A stretch of 64,000 nucleotides of DNA from Syngnathus acus (taxonomy: Eukaryota; Chordata; Actinopteri; Syngnathiformes; Syngnathidae). The stretch is from NCBI RefSeq assembly GCF_901709675.1, contig NC_051087.1, positions 4,793,001-4,857,000 on the forward strand, in the 5' to 3' direction. Position numbers and translations under genes: made by a program. The notes under the pieces were generated by a model. It was not told the origin of the DNA, did not search any database, and saw only the letters and a list, made by a program, of their open reading frames with translations. Below, piece after piece: positions 46,165 through 61,009 of this stretch. Within the stretch, counting starts at the first letter, position 1; each line of letters begins with the position of its first letter.

Positions 46165-49100
46165 GTAGGTATCACTAAGCCTTGCTCAAAGTGTGGCTCA
46201 TGGTCCAACAATGGGTTCTGGGTCATTTTAATGGGTCAGAAAAAGCAGCTTTAGTTATTTCAGTAATAATCAAGCATCCAGTGTATTTTTGTGCGTGTGT
46301 GTGTGCGTGTGTGTGATGTTTTATTTGAATTTTTTTACAGTATATCATAATATATTTTAGTACATTTTGGTCCCAAGATGAAAACGTTTGAGAAATTGTG
46401 TTTTAAGATTATGAGGAGTCCTAATTTTATTTGTGCGAGTACTAATAGGAATAAGTAAGCAGGACAGTCTTCTCTGTGAAGTTGATGATGGTGTGTGTCT
46501 ATATGTGTGTTAGGAGCTGGGTCTTTGCGGGCAAGGTGAGTCTTCCATTTATTCAACTGGCCTACAAAGTCCCAGTTTCTGGCTCACTTGAGCAACAAGT
46601 TTAAGACCGCATAAGAAACATGCCAGCTGGAAAAGTAACAGAGTTTAGAAAGATAAGTGTGCAATTGGAAAAAAAACTAAATGTAATTTTGCATTTCAAT
46701 TAAGACAATGAATGAACTTTTTCATATAGTCTTGTGAAAGGTAAAAAAAAAAGTTAGAGGTTGCACAACTACTAGTTGTAATTGAGTTCTGAAATTAGCC
46801 CAAATTTGAATTTGGCTTTGAAGTAAACTATCAAGAATGAATCATCCATAGAAAAGAAGCCACCTATCATTTACCTTCCGCTATATTGTCATACACACGT
46901 TTCATCGACAAACTCCGGGTGCTCGCTTTCCATCCCCAAAGTTGTGAAAATTGTGCCAAACAGACCAAATCTAGCAAAGCTCCGTTGCATTGAACAGGTG
47001 GAGAACAAGTTGTTATGGAGGCCTGCTTCTATATCCGTCCTGACCCTGACGTGCCGTACATACTTCCCTAATGAATTTAGCATCCTGACACTAGATGCTT
47101 TATGCAATTAATAGAGGAGGGAGAAGGGTCGCGGTGGCATCTCTGTGCTGCAAGTGACACGTAGGTAAGGCATTCGCTGAAGGCTAATTTGTTTACATAC
47201 TGTAAATAAAAAGTGGGAAAAAAATGATAAATTTAGTTGAGACGACATCTATAATATCAGTATAACCATAAAAAATAACCATTGAGTTGAAAGTTTCAAA
47301 TAAAAATGTGTAATCTTTGATGCGGTTTCAACATCTTTCAATGAGTGCCTTATAAAGATTTAATTTGGTTTTCAAAAAGAATAATAAGTGATCTGTCATC
47401 ACAGTTTATGGGACAAGAGGAACCCTATTTGATTTCCAAAATGGATAACACATGCCTCACTGTAGAATCATGTGTCTTTTCCCAGCAGACTAAGGAAAAG
47501 TCACGAAAAAGTCTTCATTCATTCATTCATTCTCAATAACATCAAATATATTTATCATAACTGCGTCATCATCATTATATAAAGATAAACCAGATTTCAA
47601 CTTTCCTGATGTATGACAATAACTTGCATACACTTAAAATTGATATCATTTTAACCAGTGCACTAAAACCTTTCATTTTTAAATACCAACTTCTAACATG
47701 GACTGCCACCAGCAAGATAGAGGATCATACGGAAAACTTTAAAAGATTAATATTTCAAATCATCTTAGCAGGAACGAGTCTCCAATAAAATCTTTGGGAG
47801 CTGCTAAGCGTTGTCCTTATAAGCTGCAGCAGAGCGGCGCAGGTCGCTAAAGGAATGAGAGCCAGGTCTCAAGACGTAACAGGACCACAGGGTGACTGAT
47901 TAATATCATAAAGATATAAAATGATATGAAACAGTGTCAGCTGCTCCCCCCTTGCCAATGGCCCTTCAACGATCAGAGTGGCCTCATCACTGGCTAGTCT
48001 GCTAACATCTTCATTTTCCTTCCTTGTCTCATATTCTCATACTATTTGTATGCAGGCGAGTAGACTTACTTAAAATAGCCCCCCCCCCCCCCCCGCTTGT
48101 TTTCTACCTCGAGTTTTGCTCGCCGATCGCATCTCGGCGTTTAGACAACTGCGGTGATAGAAGCTTTGTTGAACTTTTCTCTGGAATGAACTCAGTCAAC
48201 CCCCGTCCCTCATAAAAATACATCACTGGAGATGCTAATAAACCCCCGAGAAGATGTTACGTTAGGGAGGGAGGGAGAGAAAAGGCAGCAAGAAAAGTGA
48301 GGGACTTTTAGGGGCAGCTGTGTTTTATTAACCCAGTCATAATGCCCCTAAAAATCCTTATTGCTCTTGCAATGCTCCACAAAAACCGCCGTCAACAACC
48401 TGATCCGGACGTTTGTTTGCTGAAGCTGATGAGCGAGCTGCAAATGTTAACAAGTCCATGGGAGTGTGTTGGTGGTTTTGCACGTACGCACCGTGAAAAA
48501 AAAGCATCTCGCCTTCAAACAATTGCAATGTCCGCTTAGCGGGAAGCATGACGGAGGACGCCCGAGGATTTAGGCAGGTAGAGCGAAACGGTACAAGTGG
48601 GTTGTGACGGGAGGGAGGCCGATGGGAGTGTTAGGAGTCATAAACATGGAGACGGCTTGACAGGCAGCAGATGAGCGTGCTGGCAGGACAGCAGCTGTAT
48701 ACAGACACAAAATGGCAACCGGGATGGAAAGACGCTGTTTGATTTCAAAAAATCTTGGGTTGAACGCCAACGACTCAGTCGATGGACAATCGAAACCGAC
48801 AATTTGGGTTACGTTGAGGTGTTTTTATTTTAATGAGGTAGTTTGGGATTACATTGTTGTATGTGGGACAAGAACCATTTTTGTGGTTAAGACTCAATAT
48901 CCAGGTGCTCACCTGTAATCTTTTCAGTATCAGTCTGTGAACTTTATTGAGGATAGCAGGATCAATACCCCCCCCCCCCCCTTTGCATGTGTCGGCTTCG
49001 TTTTAGAGGGAACAGGACAGGCCCATGGAGCATTTGGGATCCATGCCTGGGTGTGGTTTGGGTTGCTGTGGTGGTTTGTCAATGTTGGCCAATGAGTCAT

Positions 49101-50143
49101 TAGAAACTATTCTGTTGAGTCTCCTTCACTGGAATGACCTTTGCTTGGGCTTGGGGAACAATCTGCTCAGTGTTCACCATTTTTCATTCATATTATAATT
49201 TGATTTAAGATGTATTGACTTCTGCTCATGCCACAGTTGTTTAATGGCATTTTGTTAAGTTGTCTTTGTGAACACTTAAAAGACTGCAAGTCCAAGTGCT
49301 CAGCAATTTAACAACTTAACATTTAAAATAAATAATGGTTCTTTTGCCTTTATTTTAGCCTATATTTGACCATTGATTAATATGTTTATGATTCCAACTC
49401 AAATTTTTGTTTGTATTTCTTAAAAGATGACCTTAAAAAAAGAATTTCACATCAAATCACAATTTGATTATTTTTTTTAAATCTTTCCGCTTCAGAGCAT
49501 AGAGGATAGGCGAGCAAGACAGTTGGACAGACAGACACAGGGAGGGAGGGGGGGGGGTGAGTGAGGGAAAGTGTGGACGATGACTCAAGGCCATGAACCA
49601 CATGGTGATGGAGAAGGAAGGAAGGAATAACTCATCGTAGCATGTGGGATCTCATACGGCTATCACAGGACTGACTGCGTGTTTCCCCCACGGGCATCAA
49701 GCACACCTCCTCCATTGACATCACTCTTCCAAACTAGGAAGTGACTAAAAGTATCAATTGTGGTGCCTTCCCCGTCACACAGGCATCATTCTAACTCTCT
49801 TCTTTGAGGCTCCTCGAGGCGTCACGCTTGTAATCATCGGAACATAAAAGCGTTTTTATCCTCCTTTTTCAAAATGACTGTCACATGACTCTCCCCCTCG
49901 TTCTCCTCAGGAAGTCATGCTTGTGAAAACAAACTTATTATTTCTTAAACCCGAGAGAGAGCTGCTTGCTCGGGTACCGCTAACGCTTCCCTACCTGAGT
50001 GCGGTTGCGGAGACAGTCAGATTAAATAAAAAAAAAGTTATTTGCAGTGTAAATGCCTCGTTGGAACTCAACTTTAACTCTAGAGCGTACTTATAAAACA
50101 GCTGTAAAAAAGCATCGGAGATAAACACTGAACAAAACCAGAA

Positions 50144-50216
50144 ATAATAATAATAATAATGATAATAATAACAACAAAAATAATAATAACAATAACAATA
50201 ATAATAATAATAATGT
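50144..50216. repeat. (AAT)n/(AAC)n microsatellite
   Basis: About 24 trinucleotide units with gat and aac variants. The Tyr- or Ile-rich open frames on the minus strand come from it. Confidence 0.9.
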
Positions 50217-50475
50217 CTCGATAGAAAATGATCATCATTATGTTCTTTTGTCGCATTAATTTTTTCAAAAGTCTGCATCAGCAAAATAAGTCCAGAACGG
50301 CCGACTGAACAGGTGAACAAGACACACCCACGAGCCTCTGTTTAACCAAGCTTCACATTGTTATCGGCCGTACATTGACAGCCATGCAACACTGGAGGTA
50401 GCGCTTGAATGCAGCGCAAATAATGTAGACAAAGGCGAGAAGGTGAAGGAAAAAAAAAAGTGGATAACGCCTTAC

Positions 50476-50546
50476 CTTGAGAACCGGCAAGAACTCTCTG
50501 ACCTACTCTTGCCCCATCCGCCTCTTTGATTTGCCTTTATGGTAAT
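50476..50546 (-). other. Splice-framed block of 71 nt, possible exon
   Basis: On the minus strand the acceptor tctctatcacag and the strong donor CTCAAG/GTAAGG frame 71 nt with one open frame (ITIKANQRGGWGKSRSESSC). Composition is not distinctive and no partner exon in phase was found. It could be a noncoding RNA exon or chance. Confidence 0.2.
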
Positions 50547-50779
50547 CTGTGATAGAGATAGTGACATTTTATTCGTGACAAGCAAACCTGGTGCTGGTTA
50601 GCACAATTCTTTTTTTTTTTTGACAATTCTAAATAAGGAAATAAATGCTTAAATGTGCTACATGACCCGTTTGGATGGGATAATATATTATGAAATTTGA
50701 TTAGTATGTCTGGACAGATTTGAAATCACACCCTCACCAAAAAAGATTGTGCTAATCTTGGTGCTCAGGAATTATACTA

Positions 50780-51230
50780 TAAAGTAGCTTCGATTAGACA
50801 AATGCTTTGCCATCATCTTCTGGTATTTTAGTGCCTTGCAATTATGTTGTGGAGTGTCGATTATACAAAAGTAGTGCTTTGCTGCCTTTTTGTGGCTTCT
50901 TAGTTGTTTCCAAGGAGCCACGGTGAAGGGAATTGAGAAGCTTCTCTTGAAACAAACGCAGGACTATGCTGACACCTAGTGTCAAGGAACTATGTTGAAC
51001 TGAGTTGAGGCGCTTCATTAAAACACCAATAGTGCTTTGCCGCCATCGTATGGCCCTTATAGACAATTAAAAATATTTCAGCAGGCTGCAAATAAGATTT
51101 TTGCTACTCGCAGCAAGCTCGTAACAAACCACTGCCTTGAGATATGAGTTCAATTAGTTCCGTGGTGATGCTCGTAACTCAAAAGACTCATGGCAAACAC
51201 TTTTTTTTTGTATTGAATTGAACTGCCCTA
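50780..51230. repeat. Dispersed fish repeat with internal copies of 'agtgctttgccgccat'
   Basis: Three related words (aaatgctttgccatcatctt at about 50800, agtagtgctttgctgccttt at about 50868, aatagtgctttgccgccatc at about 51031) alternate with caccta-gtgtcaagg text. The right end (ttgagatatgagttcaatta, gttccgtggtgatgctcgta) is a common teleost repeat motif. Part of the end motif recurs at about 53712 (cttgagatacgagtgccctg). Confidence 0.5.
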
Positions 51231-53640
51231 ACCCAAAAACAGCGATGTGTAATGGTAAAGTGTCAAATCTATACAACAATTTAAATGGAAGGCAGCCAGT
51301 TGCATGCATGTGACCTTTGAAAAAGTGGTGTTGACACGTTGTTGCTAGTGTAAACAGCCTCGTACTGGGCCCCGCGGCAAACTGAAAGTCCCCGCACACA
51401 CACGTCACATGACTCTCGACATCAATTCCAGGATCTGTTTACACATCGACCTATATGGAATGCCATTGCGTCTTTCTGCACTAGTTGAGGTTCCATCGGC
51501 TGCTCTTTGCTTCATATGATGCGTATTTGCATTGTGTGAACGTATTCCAGCAAAGTTGTGCCAAGCATCCGCTGAGCCACTTTAGTTTCTCGCTGTTTTC
51601 CGCCCGTTTGGGGTCAAGCGTGCACGTTGGCACAGCGTGGCCAAACGCTGTCGAAAGGATCAACTGCACACTTGTGTGTTGTGTAACGCCACGGGGAGTG
51701 TGTGCGCGCCTTGATGTGTGTGTGTAGTGAGAGAGAAAGAAAAAAAAAAAAAAGAAAGTGGGTGTTTGCTTTGGCAGCGAGCGGATTTGCCAAAGAGGCT
51801 GCCAAAGCTCACCAAACAAACCCAAAGCAAGCTCCGAGTCTTTTATTCTTCCCACCTCTTTGCTGTCATGAAAAGGTGGCCATTTTGCAAAGAAGAGGCA
51901 GGAGCATGGTGCGGTCGAGAATAAGAAGAACTGGTGAGGATTTGCAGCTAATTAGGGATCGAGCAGAGCCTCATGGCCACCGCCGGGGCTCAATGTTTGG
52001 AACTGGAGTTCAGGGTTGGAACTTTGAGTTCTTTAACTGATTGAAAGTGAATGGTTTCAAAATAAGTTATCCATGACATGCTTTGGAAGTGAAATGATGC
52101 AACGTTCGGCCGTGCGTGTATCTTTTGCAGCCGCCTGTGTATCCGTTACATCCAGCGTTGGTAACCGTACACCTTGAACGCAAGCGGCAGCCACTCACAA
52201 TGCCAAAATAAGCTCTTGATTTACGGAGACGCTCGAGTTTGCACTTGGCTGCTGGAAGTTCAGATTTAATTTTGGTACAGAACGAATAAGGGACAGCCAG
52301 TAAATTTTTTTTTTTTTTTTTTTAAAAGAGACTTATATGCAGATATATTTGCAAGATTAAATGTGATACGTGACATTTTATATCGTACCTAAAAGTTGTA
52401 ATCAGGTGTCTTTTGCCAAATAGAGGATTGTTTTCACATTAATCAAATGAAGTGTGCTAACAGAACAAGAACGATGTCCTCGTTGGTCTAACAATGTAAG
52501 CGACCACAAAAGTAGGCAATTTAGGGTTGCCGTGGCAACATGAATAATTGCAATTCTTCATTTTCAGGCCACCATTTGTGACAAGGCTGTTATTTAAAAA
52601 AAAAAAAAAAAATCTGTGACGTTAGTTGGTGTTAGTTTAAATTGGTTAATCTGGCACTGTTTATGGCAGCACGATGAGATAAATCTTAGAACACCTGCCT
52701 CATTGGTTGCAATCTGACCTGTGCAAAACTACCCTCTAAAGAATATAATATTGTGCTAAAGTATTGGGCCATCATCATCATTTTTTTTTCTGATGAAATG
52801 ACTTTTTCCAGGGCAGCACACGGGGATAGTTATTAGTGTGAGTACATAAAAGTTGCCAAATTATAAAAATGCTAAAGCTCAACCAATTTGTATTGCCTTA
52901 ATGTGTTTTCATTTTTTTATGATTTAACAGTGAAATAAATTGATTATTAGGCCAGAATTTATTTGTGAGTACAAAATCATACTTTCCATCTATGTTTGGA
53001 TTTATTGTCTTAAATAAAAATGTTCTTTGATTTCTTTGTCATTTTAAGTCAGTTAAACTAAAAACTACCCACTTGCTGGTTTTGTCTAGATTATACATTG
53101 CGGCCATTAATTGTAATTCGCAGTCATCTGTCTCGGAGTGTTGCTTTTTTGCTGTAGCTTCGAAGTGGGTGTGAATATGAGGCAAGCTTAACGAGTAGGA
53201 GTGCAAAAAAAAAAAAAAAAAAAAACTGGACTTGTTTTTGCAAAGCAAATGTACAGCCAAGGGTTTTGTTTCATCGTAGCTTCACAATACTTAAACAGTC
53301 ACGATCAGAACGAGTCATTAAATAGCGACTTCACTCTAAGGCTCTTCAAAAACGTGAGATTTACACCGGCGGGGTCACCAGTGGAAGTGGAGCTGGAGCC
53401 GAGTGGTGCCGAGACCCCCCGCCCCCTCCTCCCGCACGTTCTCCTTTCTTTTACTGTATATGGCTCACAAAAGTGTTGTGAGCATGTGCCGGTCCAAGTG
53501 AGGAAAAGACGTAGCTGAAAGTCACTCGCAAGTAAAAGTAGGGACACTGTGCTTCATCCAAAAGTACCCCCCATTTAACCTCAAACTTCATTTGGTATCA
53601 TGTTTTATTTTTAAATTATAGCTTGGCTTAAGCTTGAGTA

Positions 53641-53690
53641 GCTACCGTATTTCCTCATATATAGGTGCATTTCGGAAGACTATTGGAATC
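53641..53690. mobile_element. One end of a TACCGTATTT-type MITE
   Basis: The sequence taccgtatttcctcatatat, with aggtgcatttcgga after it, resembles the terminal repeat class of the elements at 919 and 32218. No matching inverse end was found nearby. Confidence 0.4.
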
Positions 53691-56600
53691 TGTTCAAAAA
53701 GGGAAACTCAGAGTGGTGCCTTGAGATACGAGTGCCCTGACTTGAGAGTTTTTTTTTTTTAATCAGTCGGACGAGATTTTGCTCAACTTTGCAAATGTAA
53801 ACTTGAGTGCTGTTTACTGCCACTGATAAGGCGTAATTATTTACAATCAGTTTACTGATGTTATTGCCATCGACTACTTTGCCCCATCTGCTCGGTGGAA
53901 TAAAGTAAATTACTACACGTCATTAATTTCCTTGTCACGCATGCCCACCGCACGTTTGACCCCCGACCCCGTCGCCATACTACTGTTACACTAAACCAAC
54001 TCTGCCCCATCAGGCAGCTCACAGATAACCAACACGGCATGTTGCGGTGTTCAAGCCCCCACACGAATGCTAAAGGCTCGCTGAGGGGAAGCTTTAATGA
54101 CAAAAAATTATTGAACATATGACAGTAAGTGTGCAAAGATTGCGTTAACAACTTTAGACTAAGTTCAATTGAATTACGCTTATACAGTTGAGGTTCATCT
54201 TGAATATTCAGCAAAAAGCAATAATGAGCAATGTGTTGATTAACTATGCAAAGTCCATAATCCTGTTCTAACTCCATCTTCTCTCATGCTAATTTTTGTC
54301 TCCAATCCAAAACTGCTAATGAAGCGGACTGGAGTGTGTGTGTTTGTGTGTCAACAATCAGACCGTGATGACACAATGCTGAAACTTCCAACTATGAGGA
54401 CGCCTCCAGCTGACCTGCCAAGCAGCTATGGAGCCACTCCGCTGAGACCTTTGCAGATCTCCAGTTCCCTCTCTCCCTAGCCGGAGGGAGATTTGTGTGT
54501 GAGTTACAAGCCAGGCTTCCAATACTAAAACAGACACACTTACTACATCGGCGCAGTTTTGCACACTTGCAGGCATGCCGGGACACGATTCGATTGTGTG
54601 TTATGTGTAACAGAATGCACCGTCACACTCTTGAATTGTTGAGTAATAAAAAAAGTGGAGCTGGGTGACCACTCAGTGAGACCTGAACATTTCTATACAT
54701 GTGATGATGAGTGCTGGAGTTCAGTTTCTCGGAGCTAGTTTGAGGTCAGGGACCCGCAGCTGCTCCCTCGGCAGTCTGAAGGTTTGATGTGACATTTTAA
54801 CGTTCTTAATGGTCACACAAGAGTGTATCCCAGTGTCCATTAAAAGAATAAGATAGTGGACCAGCAGTGGCAATTATCCCACTAACTCCATATTTTTGTT
54901 CTTCGTGGCGTGATAACCCACAGTCCCAAAATTGATTTGTATCCAGACTGTCAGACTTCTAAATGTGTCATCATGTCTGTGTGGTCTCGATGCTTCTCAA
55001 GCCTGCTCTCTCTATTAGAACAGTCGAACAAATGGATTTTTCCAGGAGTGATGTTTGACGAGACACGAGGGCTGTTTTTCCTTTCGGAGGTCCAAAAGTG
55101 TTGTGTTGGAGACTGCCTGACACTCCGATGGAGTTGGACTGTAGCAATGTCGGCAGGCCAGAGGGAAATTATCATTGTGTGTATGAGGAAGTGATGCATA
55201 CATTTTCACACATTGCATTTAATTCTTTTTAAATTTCACTGACCTATGCTGATTTGAATGAAAAATTGGGGATGACCTATTGGGATTTTTCAAGACGTGG
55301 CAATTTTCAACGAGGCTGTCGGCGATATCGAAAGTGGTGCGCGTCTTCAAGTTTCAGATCTTGACGGAATATTTCATTTATCGTGGGTGTGTTGTGAGTG
55401 CAGCTTCGTCTGTTTCCATGATCTCACGCGGACAAGATACATCGAAGCATCCAGCGTTTGAGTCGAGGTGGGACAATGGGGGATTCTTGAAATGTTTAAT
55501 CAAATTTTGATCATCATTGACATCTGTTCATGAGCGATAACGACACTCAAATGGGCCATACAAATGTTTTCATGTGTTTGGGCATGTATCTATATTAATC
55601 TCAGATCTGGCGATGGCGTCCAGAGAATACATCAGAATGTGGCGTGGGTGTGGAGGAAGTGTCCCCGGGAGGCGGCAAAAAGTTTCCCTTCCCTTCCCAC
55701 CTCGACCCGGGAATGGACACACCCACTCAACATGCATAGCACATCTACGTAGCGGCGCGTGGCGGCCGCTTGGATGCACATTAGAGGCTGGAGGAGACAA
55801 ACGTGAAATAGCATTTCTGGGAAATAAAGGATCAGCTCGCAGAAAAAAAAAAAAAGCCAGACACATCCTGGCTGTCTTGTGTGGCCGCGCAATGAGAAGC
55901 ACATGACTTAAATCGGGCGTGGTGCGTGACTCCTTATCAGACAAAAGCGTCCCACAACGAGGCCGAACGGGCCCCTCCCGCCATGTTCGTGGGCAGTCAT
56001 GAGGTCTTTCGCCACGCTGCGTCTCGTGGCTTCTTCATAAAAAATCGTCCGCTTCTAAAACATACAACCGCTGTGGCATCAATGAATGAATGAATAGCAA
56101 AAAAAATAATGAATTAATCAATCAATGGCTGCCTCTGTAACCGGCTCACCAATTTTTATTGATGATGCCAACAGAAAAAAACCTTGAAATTAAAAAAACA
56201 AAAGTTCATACAATTCCATCCAAAACTGAATTCTGCTTAACTTTAGTTTGTGTGTCTCATTTTAAATATGCTAAAAAAGATTCCTCTAATTTGATGTCTC
56301 ATTAAAGCACACATAGGCAGGCACTTTTTAAAAAAGTGGCTAATAAATCAAAGCGCTCTGAGAGGTAAGGGCAAGGTCATTTAAAAAAAAAAAAAAAGGC
56401 AGTTAAATGAAAAGGAGGCCAGCAGGAAGCAAAAAAAAAAATGGATTTGAGGGTTATAAAAGTTCTTATTTCCTCTGAATCCTCTTTGAATTTGATTACT
56501 AGAACAAGCTTGCAAAATTTATGATCCGTTTGTGCGTGCGTCCGTGTCCGACCATGCCGAAATCACATGGTGCCATCACAAAGTGGCGATGGCCTGAGGC

Positions 56601-59600
56601 GGCGTGGATGAGTCCCAAAGGGAGCATTTGAAATTAGACTAACCTAAGGTCGGCGGGTTCATTGGCAGTTAACTTCAAAAGGGTTGATTGTCTTGACGCG
56701 CGCTGCTCGTGGCTGTGTACAAAAGCAACTAGAAAAAGCTTTCAATGGCCGCCCTATACTGTATGTGACTGTGGCTAATGATGGACTCAATCAATGAGAG
56801 AATGAAAAAATGAGAGAGTGAGAGAGCGAGAGAGAAAAGTGCTAACGTGAAAAGGCTTGTAAAATGTTCTACACGTGTTTGTTGAATTCTTCATGTGTCA
56901 CAATTTTTAAATAAAGAAATCGGTATATGAGACCTCGAATGTCTATTTGTGGTTATTTCTGATTTATTTGTATTATTTAACTCATTATGAGGATGTTTTT
57001 GCTATGCTGTCATTTGTGGTTTTCTATTTCTGTTGCACAATTAAGGACACAAATCTTTTTGCTTGGACAAAAGTGATTTGCTAATTCCCACATGAATTGA
57101 ATCGCAAGAGTCAAAGAGAAAGTATAACTTTGAAATGGATCTGCACCATAGAACAAATACAGAGAGGATATAAAAAGTATCCGGTTTTAATGGCTGGTAT
57201 TAAAAAAAAGATAAATTCTCTTTACAACTCAACAGAAAAAGTCAAAACAAGTGCCAAATGGTTCAAAACAGTACCCCGTGTTAGATTGTCTTTAAAACCA
57301 AACAATAAAGGAGAGGGGGGAAAAAAAAGGATTTTGACTCAATTTGAACATTAAGTGCTTAAAGCAAATCTTTCCCTCGGATTTCTACACCGGGGACAAT
57401 CCACACACCCTCTTTTTTCCACAGCTGTGCCTTCTTGCAATGTTTTCCCAATGTGCTTCCGCGTTGTCCTGTCAAAATCATCTCCATAAAATAAGCAGTA
57501 TTTCTGCATTAATAAGTCACCGCCAAAGCATAAAGTTACTTTGGGTAATAACGCGTCAGACGTGATGTTATTCTAACAATCATTGATGGACAACACATGG
57601 CATTCGTTTGTTATGAAAAGAAGCCAAGGCCGATTATTCTGGCAATGGTGTGAAGGGCCATCCCGCATATCTTAAAATTTGCAGTGTTGTTTAACATATC
57701 CATCATTATCTCAAGCATCTGTTGGAAATTTGGCTCTTGAGTTGAGAAGATTAGCATAAATCACTAACTTTGCCATTTTAAGTGTAATCCACTAATTTGT
57801 TTATTCTATTTATTATCTATTCTATTAAAGCTATTTTTTAGGAAAAGTTATTATTTTTAGACACTCCAAAAAGAAGGTGCGACCTCATTAAGGGCTGTCA
57901 AGTGAAGAAGAAAGCAAGAACAACAACAAATACTGGACATTGTGCGAAGTACGATAAGTAGACTCACATGTTACCACCGATATATACCCCAACGAAAAAA
58001 AAAATCTAAAAATTGATTTCTCCAATCCGTGAAACACAGTCACGCATTTTACCTCCTCCAGTTCTCCAAGAAAATGTTCTCAATTGCCATGTAAAACAGT
58101 ATTTTGAAAATTTGTCACGATGCAAAGTGACAATTGAGACGGTTGGCAGTGCGAGGGAACACTAGTGTCAAAAAAAAAAAAAAAAAAAAGAGGCCATCTT
58201 TTAATTGCATCTGTTCTCTGCTATGTGCTGCGAATACTCTTCGTCATGTCTCAAGAATCTGTGGTGAGTGTTTTTGCTCCTGAAGCAGTTTTGGCAAACC
58301 ACAACATTCCTCGGAATCCCACTCCCACCAAGTGATTAACTGCACCCAACAAAGACAATGTACCTGTTTGAAAATGGCTCAACAAGTTGGAATTCAATCA
58401 TGCAGCACAGGCTCAAGTGTCCTTTCCTGACAAATAACATTGGCAGCGCTTATTTTGAGATTTTGCAATCATCTGGAGCTTCCGGTGACGGGGGACGACT
58501 ACAAATACTGTCCCGGCCTCGGAGATGTGATGTCACACGCCTGCCTACAATGAACACGTATGATAAAAGTTGAGCCCTGCTAAAAGGTCACGCGAGTCAC
58601 CGCGTGAGCTGCTGGTGTTTCCGTCCGTTTGGCTCGATCTGAATCATCGTGCACCTCGGGCGAACGCAGGCGTTGTTTCAGATGTAAACAGTCGACTTAC
58701 TCGCTGTGTGTGGCATGCGGGATCGCTCAACCTGTTTGGCAGCCCCCCCCTTCCAACTCTCCAGGGCCAAAACACATAATTCACCCATCGGGAGTTCATC
58801 TTCAAAAAGGTATGCCTGCTCACTGCTCCAGTACATTGGAAACAGGTTGCTGACTTAAATGTGTCTTTGCATGATCTAAAAAAAAAAAAAGTTCTCAAAA
58901 GAACTTTTAATGTAACTCTCCCTCCCCCCTCCCAATGGTCATTGCGTGGAGCAGACGGTTTTGCCATCCTTGTCCCAAAATAGGCAGCCGCTAGCACATC
59001 CAGGTCAGATGGTTTTGAAACATCCATGACAAGTGGAGGAGTGAAGGGGGCACTTGGCAGAAGGTCATTTGGGAGCGGAGGCTTCGTTCACACCCGAGTG
59101 ACAGTCAAGTGCGAGGTCGCGGCTATTTGCTTCGACACGCAACAGGTGGCGGGCGGGTCGGGTCTTTCCTTCGCTGCATTTTCACACACGGCGAGCAGTT
59201 TAGTGTTTTTACTCGCCGCTGTTTGCAAGGTCGTAATAATTCGCGTCGACGTGATGTGAGAGGAACTTTTTATGGAACATCATTTTATGTGGCCAGATAA
59301 AACAAATCATGTGCGTCGACTTCATATTTCTTCCTGCAATCTTCCCTAAAAGGAGGAAAAAAAATCTGGACTTTTAATAACTGATATTGCGAGCATTTTT
59401 TTCGTTACCAACATCTAGACTTCTCATTTCAAAACTAGACATCCATCAATTCGTTATCTATTTGTAATTATATGAGGCGTGTCAGAAAAGTTCCAGGACT
59501 GGCGTCACAAATGATTTATTGCCAATCAGTTTTCGGACTAACTTCTAATCTTTACACGTATTAAAATGTGTGTTTAAAACATACCATTAATCACGTTTAA

Positions 59601-60074
59601 ACAAAAAACTCCATTCAAAAAAATCATTTACTATCAAAAACTACATTTACTCATGAGCAGGAAGTACACAGAAGTCACCAAACGGAAGAAACGTCATCAA
59701 GTTTTCACACCATGGCCAAGACGTGCGAGAAAAAGCATATTTAAAAAAAAAAAAAAAAAGAAAAAAAATCCACTTATGCCTAATAAGACATCCTTCCTTA
59801 TACAAAGCACCACTTGCCTTTCTTTTTTCATCCCACATAACACATGGTTACAATCCCCGCCTGGCCTTCTTCCCAGCATCCTCACGACAGGAATTTACGC
59901 ATTTGACTGACTTGTTTTCACGAGCAACATCAGTCATTGGGCTTAAGTGCCAGAAAAGGCAACCATACGGCGGATCTATTCCCAAAGTCATTTTATGGCG
60001 TGTGGATTTGTTTGCTCTCTATTTTTGGGAGCTTAAGATCAGGGCATGCTTTGAGAATAATTGTCAATTTTTGT

Positions 60075-60142
60075 CTATGTGAAGCCCTTTGAGACTGCTT
60101 GTGATTTAGGGCTATACAAATAAACTTGACTTGACTTATAGT
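60075..60142. mobile_element. 3' tail of a LINE/SINE-type retroelement
   Basis: The stretch gaagccctttgagactgctt, then gtgatttagggctatacaaa and taaacttgacttgactt, is the familiar 3' end of fish L2-type LINEs and their SINEs, ending in short TTGAC repeats. It is severely 5'-truncated. Confidence 0.65.
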
Positions 60143-61009
60143 TTATAATGTGTATCATTATGACAAACGGTTCATGAGGCGAGAAAAAAAATCAGCATTC
60201 AAGTAGCAATGTGCAATGAAGGTTTGTCGCATGGGAAAGTTGAAATGATAGTAATAAACGTCAATCTTGTTGTTAGACGAAATCTTTTTTTCTTTTCCGG
60301 GGGGGGTGCTTCATTTCATTTGTACAATAAAAAGATTATAGACTGTATTGTATTTCCAGGTAGTAATTATAAACTTGAGGGAATTTAGCAGGCTTTTTCA
60401 CAGATACGTACGAGCGCACTTGATTTGAATTTTGGCGGTTAGTAATGAATATTATGGAAATAATCCCTCTGTTGCTCGACCGAATATGGAGCAGATTTGA
60501 TTGGAAAAGTAGCCTGTTGTGCAAGTCTATTATTCAGAATATTTGCTTTAAAAAAAAAAGGCAAAAATGAGAGCTCGAGGAGGTAGGAAACACGCCTCAG
60601 GAGGGAAACTGTCAGAATTTTTTTTTAAAAAAAACTGTCACCTGTGGCCAACACACAAATGTACCTCAATCTTTTCACAAGTGACACTGGAGGTTGTAAA
60701 AATTCAAATTTCATCTTGACCAGGCCAATAGTAACTTCACAATCACAATAATAATTTGATGGCACTTTTTTGAAGATTGTTCTCTTGCTGCATGTAAAAA
60801 CTCATTTCCACTGTAATGCGAGCAACAAGATGGCTGTTTGAGTCACATAGGAAATCCCCTGATACATTTTTAGCTTTGGCATCTTCCGTACTTCCTATCA
60901 GAGCCGCAGTAAGCCACCATGCAGTGCAAGAACACTGCCAACCTGTTTAAAGAACCTAAAACTGGGGTATTCAAGGTTCCATACAGATTATAATAATTTT
61001 TTTGTGTGC

